64,000 nucleotides of DNA from NCBI RefSeq assembly GCF_030250645.1, contig NZ_JASSVS010000001.1:1-64000 (forward strand), in the 5' to 3' direction. Positions 37,323-45,559 of the stretch are shown here, piece after piece. Each line of letters begins with the position of its first letter. Within the stretch, counting starts at the first letter, position 1. The notes beneath the pieces were generated by a model. It had not been told where the DNA came from. It searched no databases and saw nothing but the letters and a program-made list of their open reading frames with translations. The DNA is from Marinobacter azerbaijanicus. Its GTDB lineage: Bacteria > Pseudomonadota > Gammaproteobacteria > Pseudomonadales > Oleiphilaceae. Position numbers and translations under genes: made by a program.

Positions 37323-37997
37323 ATGGCCAAGAAAGCCAATAAGCAGAATGTTGATAAAGTCGTCAAAAAAGTTAACAAGGAGTTTGAAAAGACGTCGTCG
37401 CGGATTGAAAAACTGATAGACGATGCACTCAAGCAGTTCGACGGCATTCAGAATCAGGTTCAGGAACCGGTTCGCAAGCTGCTGAAAGAACTGGATGAAC
37501 TTCGTGACCGTGAGATGAAGCGTTTCAGCGACGAGTATGAACGCCGCCTGGGAGAGTTCCACGAATTGCAGGAAAGCATCCTCGACCGTCTTGGCATCGC
37601 CAGTAAAGAAGCCAAGGCGGCCAAGGAAGAAGCCAAAAAAGCGGTAAAGAAGGCATCATCTTCCGCCACGACCAAATCGGCGTCCAAAAAATCCTCTTCC
37701 GCCAAAGCAACGGCCAGGAAATCAGCCGCCACCAAAAGCGCAACACCGAAAAAAGCGGCCGGGGCCAAGGCAGGTACTGCAACAAAGAAAACCGCATCGC
37801 CGAAGCCTAAAGACAAAAGCGACCTGACTCTGATCAAAGGTATTGGTCCGGCCACTGCCCGTAAAATGAAAGAGGCGGGTATTACCTCGATCGACCAGAT
37901 TGCCAACCCGTCTGCAGAGGATCAGGAAAAACTGCAGGCCTTTTCCAATGTGAAGGGGTTTAGCACCTTCAGCGATGAAGCCAAGAAAGTCATTTAA
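37323..37997 (+). CDS. Histone H1-like coiled-coil protein with helix-hairpin-helix domain
   Basis: 224 residues in three parts. Residues 1-90 form a long charged helix or coiled coil of phasin-like character (ELDELRDREMKRFSDEYERRL). Residues 95-165 are a Lys/Ala/Ser/Thr-rich low-complexity tail (KKASSSATTKSASKKSS and similar), as in bacterial H1-like and AlgP-type proteins. Residues 168-224 are a helix-hairpin-helix domain (LTLIKGIGPATARKMKEAGI), which normally binds DNA non-specifically. The start has AAGGAGA upstream. The stop TAA shares its last base with the ATG of the SelD fusion, so the two are coupled. DNA compaction or tethering is the likely activity; a link to selenium is unexplained. 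Confidence 0.75.
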   Translation: MAKKANKQNVDKVVKKVNKEFEKTSSRIEKLIDDALKQFDGIQNQVQEPVRKLLKELDELRDREMKRFSDEYERRLGEFHELQESILDRLGIASKEAKAAKEEAKKAVKKASSSATTKSASKKSSSAKATARKSAATKSATPKKAAGAKAGTATKKTASPKPKDKSDLTLIKGIGPATARKMKEAGITSIDQIANPSAEDQEKLQAFSNVKGFSTFSDEAKKVI

Positions 37998-40273
37998 TGC
38001 AAAAATCTGAACAGCCTGTATTACGGGACATCGTCCTGGTTGGCGGCGGGCACAGCCACGTCGGAGTTCTGAAGCGCTTTGCCATGAATCCCGTTCCCGG
38101 TGTCCGCCTGACCCTGATTTGCAGAGACACCCATACACCCTACTCTGGCATGTTGCCCGGCTATGTGGCCGGGCACTATTCCTATGATGAAGTCCATATA
38201 GATCTGAGCAAACTGGCTGAATTCGCCGGCGCCCGGTTCTACCGGGACGAAGCCATTGGCATTGACCGGAGCGCCAAGCGGGTAATCTGCCGGTCAAGGC
38301 CGGATGTACCCTATGACATTCTCTCAGTGAACATTGGCTCGTCACCGCGAGTTGTCGATGTTGATGGCGCACGGGAACACGCGGTTCCCGTCAAACCCAT
38401 TAACGGTTTCAATAACCGGTGGCTGTCGCTGCTGTCGCGGCTGGAGAATCACGAAGGCCCTATGACGGTAGCCGTGGTGGGCGCGGGTGCCGGTGGCGTG
38501 GAACTGACGCTTGCGATGCAGTTCCGGCTCCGTAATGAACTTGAAAACCGGGGCCAGGACCCGGATCGGCTGCACTTTCACCTCTTCGACGCCGAGAGCC
38601 AGATACTACCCACGCACAACGCCAAGGTACGTGCCGTGTTCGCGGACAAACTGGCAAAACGTGGCGTGAAGGTTCACCTCGGTTCTCCTGTGTCGAAGGT
38701 AGAGGCAGGTCGTCTGACCACGGAAGCCGGTGATACCTTTCCAGTGGACGAGGTGCTCTGGGTAACCCGTGCAGGCGGTCCTCAATGGCTTGACGAAACT
38801 GGTCTGGCCCTGGATGACGGAAGGTTTATCCGTGTGAGGGATACCCTGCAGACGGAAACCGATGACGACATTTTCGCCGTTGGCGACATTGCCAATGTAG
38901 TCAATCACCCCCGTGAAAAAGCCGGTGTCTTTGCTGTACGCCAGGGGCGCCCCTTGGCGGATAACCTCAAACGTCATGCCCTGGGCAAGGCAGTTAAGCC
39001 TTTTACACCCCAGAAGAAATGGCTGGCGCTGATCAGCACCGGAGACAAGTTTGCCGTTGCGTCGCGCGGTGACATTTCATTTGCCGGCAAATGGGTCTGG
39101 CGCTGGAAAAACCACATCGATCAACGCTTCATGGCGAAGTTTAACGATCTTCCGCCGATGGAGGAGAACGCTGCACTGCCCGACACCGGAGCGGCGCAGA
39201 ACGCTGAAGAAGCTTCCCAGGCCATATCCGCAGTAGCCATGCGGTGCGGTGGATGCGGCGCGAAGGTCGGGAGTACGGTGTTGTCCCGTGCCCTCGGAGA
39301 GCTGCGTCCCATAGAGCGGGATGACATTCTGATTGGCCTGCATGCACCCGATGATGCCGCGGTGCTGAAGGTGCCGCCTGGTAAGGCAGTGGTGCATACC
39401 GTCGACTTTTTCCGGGCGTTTATTGATGACCCTTACGTGTTTGGCAAGGTTGCCGCCAACCACGCACTGGGTGATGTATTTGCCATGGGTGCGGAAGCCC
39501 AGAGCGCAACGGCCGTTGCAACTGTGCCCTATGGAATCGAGTCCAAGGTGGAAGACATTGTTTACCAGATGATGTCAGGCGCTGTGGAGGTACTGAACGA
39601 GGCCGGTTGCGCCCTGGTGGGCGGCCATACCGGGGAAGGTCGCGAGCTGGCGCTGGGCTTTGCCGTGAATGGCCTGATTGATCCCGAAGAGGTGATGAGC
39701 AAAGGCGGTCTGCGGGCCGGCGATGTGCTTCTGCTGACCAAACCCATCGGCACCGGCACCCTGTTCGCTGCACACGCCAGGCTGGAAGCAAAGGGGCGCT
39801 GGATTGATGCGGCCCTGGCTTCAATGGTGCAGTCCAATAAGGCCGCCGCACAATGCCTGCGGCGCTATGGCTCAAAAGCCTGTACCGATGTAACCGGTTT
39901 CGGGTTGCTTGGGCATCTTGTTGAAATGACCCGCCCCTCCGGTGTGGACGCAGAGCTGGATCTGGGAGCGATCCCGATCCTGCCAGGTGCTGAAGAAACC
40001 GCTGCAGCGGGCATTCTCAGCTCCCTGCAGCCAGCCAACATCCGGCTGAGACGGGGTATCCGCGACCAGGAGAAGTGGGTAAAGCACCCACGCTACCCGC
40101 TGATATTCGACCCCCAGACTGCAGGTGGGTTATTGGCCAGCGTGCCGGCTGACCAGGCTGATGCCTGTGTCAGTGAGCTCAAAGCGCTGGGCTATCCGCA
40201 CACGGCGATTATTGGCCGGGTATTGCCGCAGGACGAAAGCGGCCCTATCGAGCCGATCACTCTCAGGGACTGA
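37997..40273 (+). CDS. selD: FAD/NAD(P)-dependent oxidoreductase fused to selenide, water dikinase
   Basis: 758 residues. Residues 1-385 are an NDH-2-like FAD/NAD(P) oxidoreductase, with dinucleotide motifs LVGGGHSHVG (14-23) and VVGAGAGGVEL (160-170) and the FAD-terminal block DDIFAVGDIA. Residues 410-758 are SelD, with AMRCGGCGAKVG (Cys420 and Lys423 in the places of E. coli Cys17 and Lys20), HAPDDAAVLKVP, TVDFFRAFIDDPYVFGKVAANHALGD, LVGGHTGEGREL and TDVTGFGLLGHL. SelD makes selenophosphate from selenide and ATP; the flavin domain could supply or guard reduced selenium, which is inference. The fusion is a known architecture. It overlaps the upstream HhH gene by one base, and its 3' end overlaps the convergent senB-like gene by 11 bases. 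Confidence 0.94.
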   Translation: MQKSEQPVLRDIVLVGGGHSHVGVLKRFAMNPVPGVRLTLICRDTHTPYSGMLPGYVAGHYSYDEVHIDLSKLAEFAGARFYRDEAIGIDRSAKRVICRSRPDVPYDILSVNIGSSPRVVDVDGAREHAVPVKPINGFNNRWLSLLSRLENHEGPMTVAVVGAGAGGVELTLAMQFRLRNELENRGQDPDRLHFHLFDAESQILPTHNAKVRAVFADKLAKRGVKVHLGSPVSKVEAGRLTTEAGDTFPVDEVLWVTRAGGPQWLDETGLALDDGRFIRVRDTLQTETDDDIFAVGDIANVVNHPREKAGVFAVRQGRPLADNLKRHALGKAVKPFTPQKKWLALISTGDKFAVASRGDISFAGKWVWRWKNHIDQRFMAKFNDLPPMEENAALPDTGAAQNAEEASQAISAVAMRCGGCGAKVGSTVLSRALGELRPIERDDILIGLHAPDDAAVLKVPPGKAVVHTVDFFRAFIDDPYVFGKVAANHALGDVFAMGAEAQSATAVATVPYGIESKVEDIVYQMMSGAVEVLNEAGCALVGGHTGEGRELALGFAVNGLIDPEEVMSKGGLRAGDVLLLTKPIGTGTLFAAHARLEAKGRWIDAALASMVQSNKAAAQCLRRYGSKACTDVTGFGLLGHLVEMTRPSGVDAELDLGAIPILPGAEETAAAGILSSLQPANIRLRRGIRDQEKWVKHPRYPLIFDPQTAGGLLASVPADQADACVSELKALGYPHTAIIGRVLPQDESGPIEPITLRD

Positions 40274-41237
40274 GCCGGGTACGCCCGGCCATGGCCTTAT
40301 CAATGGCTGCCAATAGTGCGCCCTGCTCCGCCTGCGGGGTAAAACGACTGGCAAGCTCCGTAACGCGACCCGACAACTCCCCCAGAAAATCGGCGGATTC
40401 TTCCGCTCGCTGTAACAACCTGGCCAGATCGGTGTCATCACCCACATGGAAATATCCGGGATAATCGTCGCCCAAAAGGCCGATGTTGCCAGAGATATCC
40501 GAGGCAATGATGGGCAGGCCCGCGCGGCAGGCCTCAGATACAACGTTGGCGCCGCCCTCCATCACCGAACTGATCACCATGGCCCGGGATTGACTCATCA
40601 GCTGGTGGATAGCGGATTTGTCCACTTCCCCGAGCCACTGGAAGCGCGGGTTGGATTGCTGTTCGCTGAGGGCCTTTTGCTCCCACTCCGGTGTATGGGC
40701 CTTGCCGGCATTTATCACGCGGATTCTTGAGGTTTGGGGTAACTGCTTTGCTGCCCATGCAGCACGGAGAGGGTCCTTCTCGTCGCGAAGATGGCCGATA
40801 ACACAGATATCAAAGCCATTTTCAGGTCTTTCCGGGCCGGGTGGCAGATCTGCTGACTGGAGTACCGTCATCAGTTTATTGGTGAAACGTTCGGGGATGT
40901 CCTGGTCAACGCGGTCATGGAGCCCTATGAGGCAATCGGCGAGGGTCATGGACTCATGGGTAGCATCAGGAAAGCGGTACTGGTGGTCGTATATGTCGGT
41001 TCCTGTAAGTACAACAATCAGTGGGGTGTGGGGATGCTGTACCCGGAATTGAACAACCGCGTCGTGACTTCTCCAGGCATGAAGCGCAATAAAAAGGTCA
41101 CAGGGCTCGCCCTGGTATTCCGTGACAATAGCGACCCAGTGCCCGGCCTCCTCGAGCAGCTGGCGCCATCGCTCTGCCGTGGCCCGGTTGCCTGCCCTGG
41201 AGCCCGGTGGGGCCGGTGTAATCAAGGTGATGTTCAT
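40263..41237 (-). CDS. senB: SenB-like selenosugar synthase (glycosyltransferase)
   Basis: 324 residues of the glycosyltransferase family formerly known as TIGR04348 and now linked to SenB. The N-terminus ITLITPAPPGSRAGNRATAERWRQLLEEAGH is the family signature, followed by LFIALHAWRSHDAV, LIVVLTGTDIY and the GT-B donor region SSVMEGGANVVSEACRAGLPIIASDISGN. Characterised SenB joins selenophosphate to a UDP-sugar to form a selenosugar, which SenA then adds to ergothioneine-type precursors to make selenoneine. Here senA is not visible. The gene faces the SelD fusion and overlaps its stop by 11 bases. Symbol given on signature and context. Confidence 0.82.
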   Translation of the reverse strand: MNITLITPAPPGSRAGNRATAERWRQLLEEAGHWVAIVTEYQGEPCDLFIALHAWRSHDAVVQFRVQHPHTPLIVVLTGTDIYDHQYRFPDATHESMTLADCLIGLHDRVDQDIPERFTNKLMTVLQSADLPPGPERPENGFDICVIGHLRDEKDPLRAAWAAKQLPQTSRIRVINAGKAHTPEWEQKALSEQQSNPRFQWLGEVDKSAIHQLMSQSRAMVISSVMEGGANVVSEACRAGLPIIASDISGNIGLLGDDYPGYFHVGDDTDLARLLQRAEESADFLGELSGRVTELASRFTPQAEQGALLAAIDKAMAGRTRLSP

Positions 41238-41272
41238 GGATTCAGGGCTCCGGCAAGAAATTTCATTTTTTG

Positions 41273-41284
41273 ATGGATATCCAT
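41273..41284. promoter_or_regulatory. Palindrome in the senB/transporter divergent region
   Basis: ATGGATATCCAT is a perfect 12-base palindrome 36 bases upstream of the senB-like start and about 130 bases before the binding-protein start. It is a candidate operator controlling either or both genes, with no regulator identified. Confidence 0.3.
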
Positions 41285-41414
41285 AACCTGTTTAGCGGAG
41301 TGAATCGTATAGATGTTCAGAGTTTGGGTAAATCACGTTATCCTGACCCGCTTCGGGCCGCCTGCCCGTCAGAATATGTTGTTAAATCAAATCTTCAAAC
41401 CAAGGGAAATTCAA

Positions 41415-42284
41415 ATGGCCTTGAATCTTATACGGAAATTGGCACTGACCAGCTTTCTGATATTTATCGCATCCGCCACAGCTTCTGCGCAAACGCTCGT
41501 TTTTACGGCAATACCCGATGAAGATGAAACCAAACTGGTAGAGCGTTTCAGGGGCATTGCTGACTACCTGTCCGCAGAGCTGGATGTGGACGTTCGCTAC
41601 ATTCCGGTGAAGTCCTATGCAGCGGCTATTTCCGCGTTCAGAAACAACCAGGTACAACTGGCCTGGTTTGGCGGACTTTCTGGTGTTCAGGCCAGGGAAC
41701 TGGTTCCGGGTTCGGAAGCAATTGCCCAGGGCGTGGAGGACAAGGCGTTCTATACTCACATTATTGCCCATCAAAGCACCGGCCTTGACGAAATGGAGGA
41801 TCTGTCGGATGACCTTCGCGGCAAGACCTTTACCTTCGGTTCCAAGGGCTCCACATCCGGCCGGCTGATTCCCGAATTCTACATTCGTGAAGCCTTCGGT
41901 GAGAGCCCGGAAGAGGTCTTCAGCCGCGTTGGTTTCAGTGGCAACCACACTCGTACCCTGCGCCTTGTTGAAGCGGGAACCTATGACCTTGGTGCTATCA
42001 ATTTCTCGGTCTGGGACAAGGAGATGGAGAACGACAATATCGATTCGGACGCCGTTAAGGTCATCTGGACAACGCCGTCCTACCCCAATTATCAATGGAC
42101 CATACGTGGCGACGTCGACGAGCAGTTCAGCGATGGGTTCAAAGAGCGCGTCCAGGAAGCATTGCTGAATATGGATGACCCTGCGCTGCTCGAGAGCTTT
42201 CCCCGCAGTGGTTTCATTCCGGTTTCAAACGATGCCTATGAGCCTATCCGTGTTGTTGGCAAGCAGATTGGAATCATCGATTGA
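41415..42284 (+). CDS. Putative selenate/oxyanion ABC transporter substrate-binding protein (PhnD-like)
   Basis: 289 residues from the ATG at 41415, preceded by AGGGAA; the frame opens at 41313 but only this start yields a signal peptide (ALTSFLIFIASATASA). It is a PhnD-type type 2 binding protein: LVFTAIPDEDETKLVERFRGIADYLSAEL, IPVKSYAAAISAFRNNQVQLAWFGG and GKTFTFGSKGSTSGRLIPEF are the phosphonate-type blocks with the Ser/Thr-rich anion site. A subfamily found beside selD is annotated as a putative selenate transporter component; position next to selD and senB supports that here. Phosphonate or phosphite remain alternatives, but no phn or ptx enzymes are nearby. Confidence 0.82.
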   Translation: MALNLIRKLALTSFLIFIASATASAQTLVFTAIPDEDETKLVERFRGIADYLSAELDVDVRYIPVKSYAAAISAFRNNQVQLAWFGGLSGVQARELVPGSEAIAQGVEDKAFYTHIIAHQSTGLDEMEDLSDDLRGKTFTFGSKGSTSGRLIPEFYIREAFGESPEEVFSRVGFSGNHTRTLRLVEAGTYDLGAINFSVWDKEMENDNIDSDAVKVIWTTPSYPNYQWTIRGDVDEQFSDGFKERVQEALLNMDDPALLESFPRSGFIPVSNDAYEPIRVVGKQIGIID

Positions 42285-42934
42285 TGTCAGGATTTGATCT
42301 AACCGGCCTGACAGCATCGTTCGACGGAGAGCGGGTGATTGGCCCGCTCTCCCTCAGCGTCAACGAAGGTGAGCGGGTTGGCCTCGTGGGCCGTAGCGGT
42401 GCCGGTAAGTCAACGCTGATCAGCCTGATACATCAACAGGTAAACCGGACATCGTCCCTGGTTCCCCAGAACCTTGGTTTGGTCAACGCGTTGCCGGTTT
42501 TTCATAACGTTTATATGGGGCGACTTGATGCCAATGCGACCTGGTACAACACGCTCACATTGATACGCCCTTTTGCCAGGGATACCCGCGAGATCACGAT
42601 GCTGCTTGACGAGCTGGCCATGCCCGAAAAGGTCTGGATCCCGGCCGCGTCTCTTTCTGGAGGACAGCGCCAGAGGGTTGCCATTGCACGGGCGCTATAC
42701 CGGAAGTCCGGGCTGCTACTGGCTGATGAACCGGTGTCTGCGCTGGATGGCCCTACTGCTCATCTGGTTATGAAACTGCTCCGGGAGCGCTTTCAGACCA
42801 GTGTTATCGCACTCCATGACGTGGAGCTGGCATTAGCGTACTGCACCAGGATTGTTGGTATCCAGGATGGGCAGATCGCTCTGGATGAGCCCAGCGAAAA
42901 GCTGACCCCGGCGGATATCATGCCGCTTTACTGA
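42284..42934 (+). CDS. ABC transporter ATP-binding protein (putative selenate importer)
   Basis: 216 residues from the ATG at 42284, overlapping the binding-protein stop by one base (a TTG one codon earlier is also possible). Walker A is GLVGRSGAGKSTLI, the signature is LSGGQRQRVAIARAL and Walker B is LLLADEPVSALDG. It resembles PhnC-type ATPases but is shorter, with a compact region between Walker A and the Q-loop (SSLVPQNLGLVNALPVFHNVYMG). It powers import with the fused permease encoded next. The close coupling makes a three-gene transporter operon. Confidence 0.9.
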   Translation: MSGFDLTGLTASFDGERVIGPLSLSVNEGERVGLVGRSGAGKSTLISLIHQQVNRTSSLVPQNLGLVNALPVFHNVYMGRLDANATWYNTLTLIRPFARDTREITMLLDELAMPEKVWIPAASLSGGQRQRVAIARALYRKSGLLLADEPVSALDGPTAHLVMKLLRERFQTSVIALHDVELALAYCTRIVGIQDGQIALDEPSEKLTPADIMPLY

Positions 42935-42950
42935 ACCAGAACCCAACTCT

Positions 42951-44417
42951 ATGCTCTTGTCGCCGACCGTAAAAACCAGCCTGATATTTACCGCCATTGC
43001 CTTGGTGGGTCTGGTGTTTGCGGACATTGCCATAACTTCGGCCAACCCATGGAAAGACCTTGGGCAATTCTTTCTGGGTGTTGTTACCCCCGATTTCTTC
43101 AGCACTGAAGGGCTGGCCACCGCCCTTCTCCGCACCGTTGCGTTTGCATTTGTGGGTGTTGCCCTGGGCAGTGTGTGCGGTTTTCTGCTGGCACTGGTCT
43201 ATCGCGCCTACCCGGTCAGGATCTTCTGTGCCTTTATACGGGCTATTCATGAACTTTTCTGGGCGCTCATTTTTCTCCAGTTTTTTGGCTTCCACCCGCT
43301 GACCGGGGTGCTGGCCATAGCGATTCCCTACTCGGGAATCTTTGCCAAGGTCTACTCTGAAATCCTGGAAGAGGCGGACCCCGAGCCCGGTCGCCTGCTG
43401 CCGCCCGGAACCGGCGTTATCTCAGCGTTTCTGTATGCCCGCATACCCGACTGCCGGGTGCAGATGCGCACCTACACCGCCTATCGCCTTGAATGCGGGC
43501 TTCGCTCCAGCGCCATTCTGGGGTTTGTGGGTCTGCCCACTCTCGGGTTTTACCTGGAATCTGCATTCTCCCAGGGGCATTACTCTGAGGCCGGCGCCAT
43601 GCTGATCCTGTTTTACGTGCTGATCGCAACGTTACCGCTGTGGGTCAAGCCCAGGCTGTTACCGGTGTATATCCTTGGAGCGCCGTTTTTCCTGGGGGAT
43701 GGCATGCCCATTATATGGGGCAATGTCACCCGGTTCTTTACCGAAGACATTGTGCCCTCGCCCCTGAAAGGCGAAGAAGGCTGGTCCGGCATGGGAAGCT
43801 GGCTGGGAGACCTGTTTGTCACTCAGGCGCTGCCCGGAATCTGGAACACAGTGATACTCACCCAGATAGCCCTGGTTGCGACGGGGATTATTGCCCTGCT
43901 GGCGTTCCCGTTAATCTCAACCCACTTTGGTGGGCCAGTGCGACGCACAAGCGGCCACGTCTTCCTGGTTATTTTGCGTTCGACGCCGGAATACATCCTT
44001 GCCTACATTCTGCTGCAACTGTGGGGGCCATCCATGCTACCTGCAGTGGTGGCGCTGGCGTTGCACAATGGTGGCATCATTGGCCATCTGATTGGCCGCC
44101 AGTCCAGCTCTATCGTGCTTCGGCCCGATGCGCCAACGGGTCTGAACCGATACACCTACGAGCTTGTGCCCCGGGTCTACCGGTCGTTCCTTGCATTCCT
44201 GTTCTACCGCTGGGAAATCATTATGCGGGAGACTGCCATCCTCGGCATTCTGGGTATCTACACGCTCGGTTTCTATGTTGACAGCGCCATCCAGAATATA
44301 CAGTTCGATAAAGCCATGGTGCTGATACTGATCACCGCCTCCCTGAACATCGGGGTAGACATCCTCGGCCGGTATATTCGCCGTAAACTTGCGCTGCAGA
44401 CCATGCCCACCTGTTAA
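42951..44417 (+). CDS. Fused double ABC permease (PhnE-PhnE-like, putative selenate importer)
   Basis: 488 residues, about twice a normal PhnE. Two binding-protein-dependent permease domains lie in tandem: the first (about 1-230) contains IRAIHELFWALIFLQFFGFHPLTGVLAIAIPYSGIFAKVYSE, and the second (about 270-488) contains ILRSTPEYILAYILLQLWGPSMLPAVVALALHNGGIIGHLIG, the same blocks in the same order. Each repeat ends with GxxGxxTLGFY-type coupling segments (LGFVGLPTLGFYLESA and LGILGIYTLGFYVDSA). One polypeptide should therefore form the whole membrane channel. It starts 16 bases after the ATPase stop. Confidence 0.9.
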   Translation: MLLSPTVKTSLIFTAIALVGLVFADIAITSANPWKDLGQFFLGVVTPDFFSTEGLATALLRTVAFAFVGVALGSVCGFLLALVYRAYPVRIFCAFIRAIHELFWALIFLQFFGFHPLTGVLAIAIPYSGIFAKVYSEILEEADPEPGRLLPPGTGVISAFLYARIPDCRVQMRTYTAYRLECGLRSSAILGFVGLPTLGFYLESAFSQGHYSEAGAMLILFYVLIATLPLWVKPRLLPVYILGAPFFLGDGMPIIWGNVTRFFTEDIVPSPLKGEEGWSGMGSWLGDLFVTQALPGIWNTVILTQIALVATGIIALLAFPLISTHFGGPVRRTSGHVFLVILRSTPEYILAYILLQLWGPSMLPAVVALALHNGGIIGHLIGRQSSSIVLRPDAPTGLNRYTYELVPRVYRSFLAFLFYRWEIIMRETAILGILGIYTLGFYVDSAIQNIQFDKAMVLILITASLNIGVDILGRYIRRKLALQTMPTC

Positions 44418-44555
44418 AGCCCGCCTGGCAAGTGGTTACCACGTCACAGATCGACATATTGCCGGCCTGATTGCGAAAGGTTCGCTTCGTCTCCCTGGAT
44501 ACATTTAGTTACAATCCGGATCACTAACGTAACAGTCAACCTCAGGCAATCCGGA

Positions 44556-45158
44556 ATGTTTATGACAAACGGCCTTGTTTTACTGATCGAAGTCGGACTC
44601 CTCGCCCTGCTGTTGGTGCTTGCCTTCCGAATGCTGACACTGGTCCGTACTGATCCCTTCGTGGCGGCCACAACTGCCACTTATCCCGGGCCGATCTCTG
44701 AGACCATGACCGAACCCTCAACAGGCCGCAACCGTATGGACATTGGAAATGGCACAACTGGTTCCAGCCTGGACAAGTGCGGGTTAATCTCCCAGTTGCA
44801 TATTCTTCTGAGTATCCAGGAAAGGGATTGCCGGGAAAATGGGCTGGATATTGACCGGTCGCCCGATGTGGTGAAGGAGTACGTCGCAGCCTGGTTGTAC
44901 GGTGCCGCCTGTGCCCTGTGTGACAAACCACAGCGTCATTCGGATGCGCTGGTTAATCTGGTGAGCCAGATGATCAGCCGAAAAGTCGGATTGCGACAGC
45001 CGGCAGCGGTGCAGTCACTGTCTACGCTTACCGGTAGCTCTACCCTGCTGGCCTGTTTCCGTTACGGCGTGGATGGCGCAGAGTACTGGAGTGAGCACCG
45101 CTACGTGCCAGCGGCAAACAGCCTGTATGGTGCCGTCACGTCGAATGCGTTCATCTGA
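44556..45158 (+). CDS. Membrane-anchored protein of unknown function
   Basis: 200 residues (an ATG two codons further in, at 44562, is an alternative start). One N-terminal membrane helix (LVLLIEVGLLALLLVLAFRML) is followed by a soluble part. The latter has LISQLHILLSIQERDCRENGLDI and EYVAAWLYGAACALCDKPQRHSDALVNLVSQMI, which look helical and contain a few cysteines. No family is recognised. It lies 138 bases after the putative selenate permease gene on the same strand, and its link to that operon is uncertain. It is convergent with the next small gene. Confidence 0.6.
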   Translation: MFMTNGLVLLIEVGLLALLLVLAFRMLTLVRTDPFVAATTATYPGPISETMTEPSTGRNRMDIGNGTTGSSLDKCGLISQLHILLSIQERDCRENGLDIDRSPDVVKEYVAAWLYGAACALCDKPQRHSDALVNLVSQMISRKVGLRQPAAVQSLSTLTGSSTLLACFRYGVDGAEYWSEHRYVPAANSLYGAVTSNAFI

Positions 45159-45170
45159 CTCTGAGTTCTC

Positions 45171-45491
45171 TCAGCTGCGGATTGTGGCCCCTGTTGCGGA
45201 TTCCTCTTCCAGTGTCCAGTCTGTACCCAGGCTCTGTGCCTCAGCGGTATCCGGACCCTCGGCAGGCGCGCCGTAAATAGCCGGCCGAGAAAAACTACCG
45301 TTTTCCAACCGCTCCATGCTGTCCACATCCACCGATCGCACCATGTAGCTCCTGCCGTTGCACTTCACGCGGGAGCGATGGGTCAATCCAAAGATAAAAC
45401 GACAGTAATCCAGCTTTAACTGAAGCAGATCCTGCTCGGCTTTCTGAATTTTTCTGAGCAAAACCTTATGAACGCTATCGCCATAATCCAT
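45171..45491 (-). CDS. Small protein of unknown function
   Basis: 106 residues with AGGGAAG upstream of the ATG. The N-terminal half (VLLRKIQKAEQDLLQLKLDYCRFIFGLTHRSRVKCNGRSY) looks like a helix followed by a small strand-rich segment with KCNGRSYMVRSVDVDSM. The C-terminal third is acidic and Ala/Gly/Pro-rich, probably disordered. No membrane segment or signal peptide is seen, and no family is recognised. It is on the same strand as the next gene (45560-46048), with a 68-base gap, so the two may be co-transcribed. Confidence 0.5.
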   Translation of the reverse strand: MDYGDSVHKVLLRKIQKAEQDLLQLKLDYCRFIFGLTHRSRVKCNGRSYMVRSVDVDSMERLENGSFSRPAIYGAPAEGPDTAEAQSLGTDWTLEEESATGATIRS

Positions 45492-45559
45492 GTGTGCTTC
45501 CCTGACAATGATTGCAGTTCCATGATTTTACACAATCCTGACCTGCTGTCATCCTGTCG

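Noticed and set aside
37600..37800. Low-complexity Lys/Ala-coding repeats in the H1-like gene considered as a DNA repeat array
   Set aside because: The repetition is at the protein level with varied codons; no regular DNA unit or spacer is present, so it is not a CRISPR or tandem array.
41415..44417. Interpretation as a phosphonate or phosphite transporter
   Set aside because: The proteins are PhnD/PhnC/PhnE-like, but no C-P lyase, phosphonatase or phosphite dehydrogenase gene is present, while selD and senB-like genes are adjacent. Kept as an alternative, not the main call.
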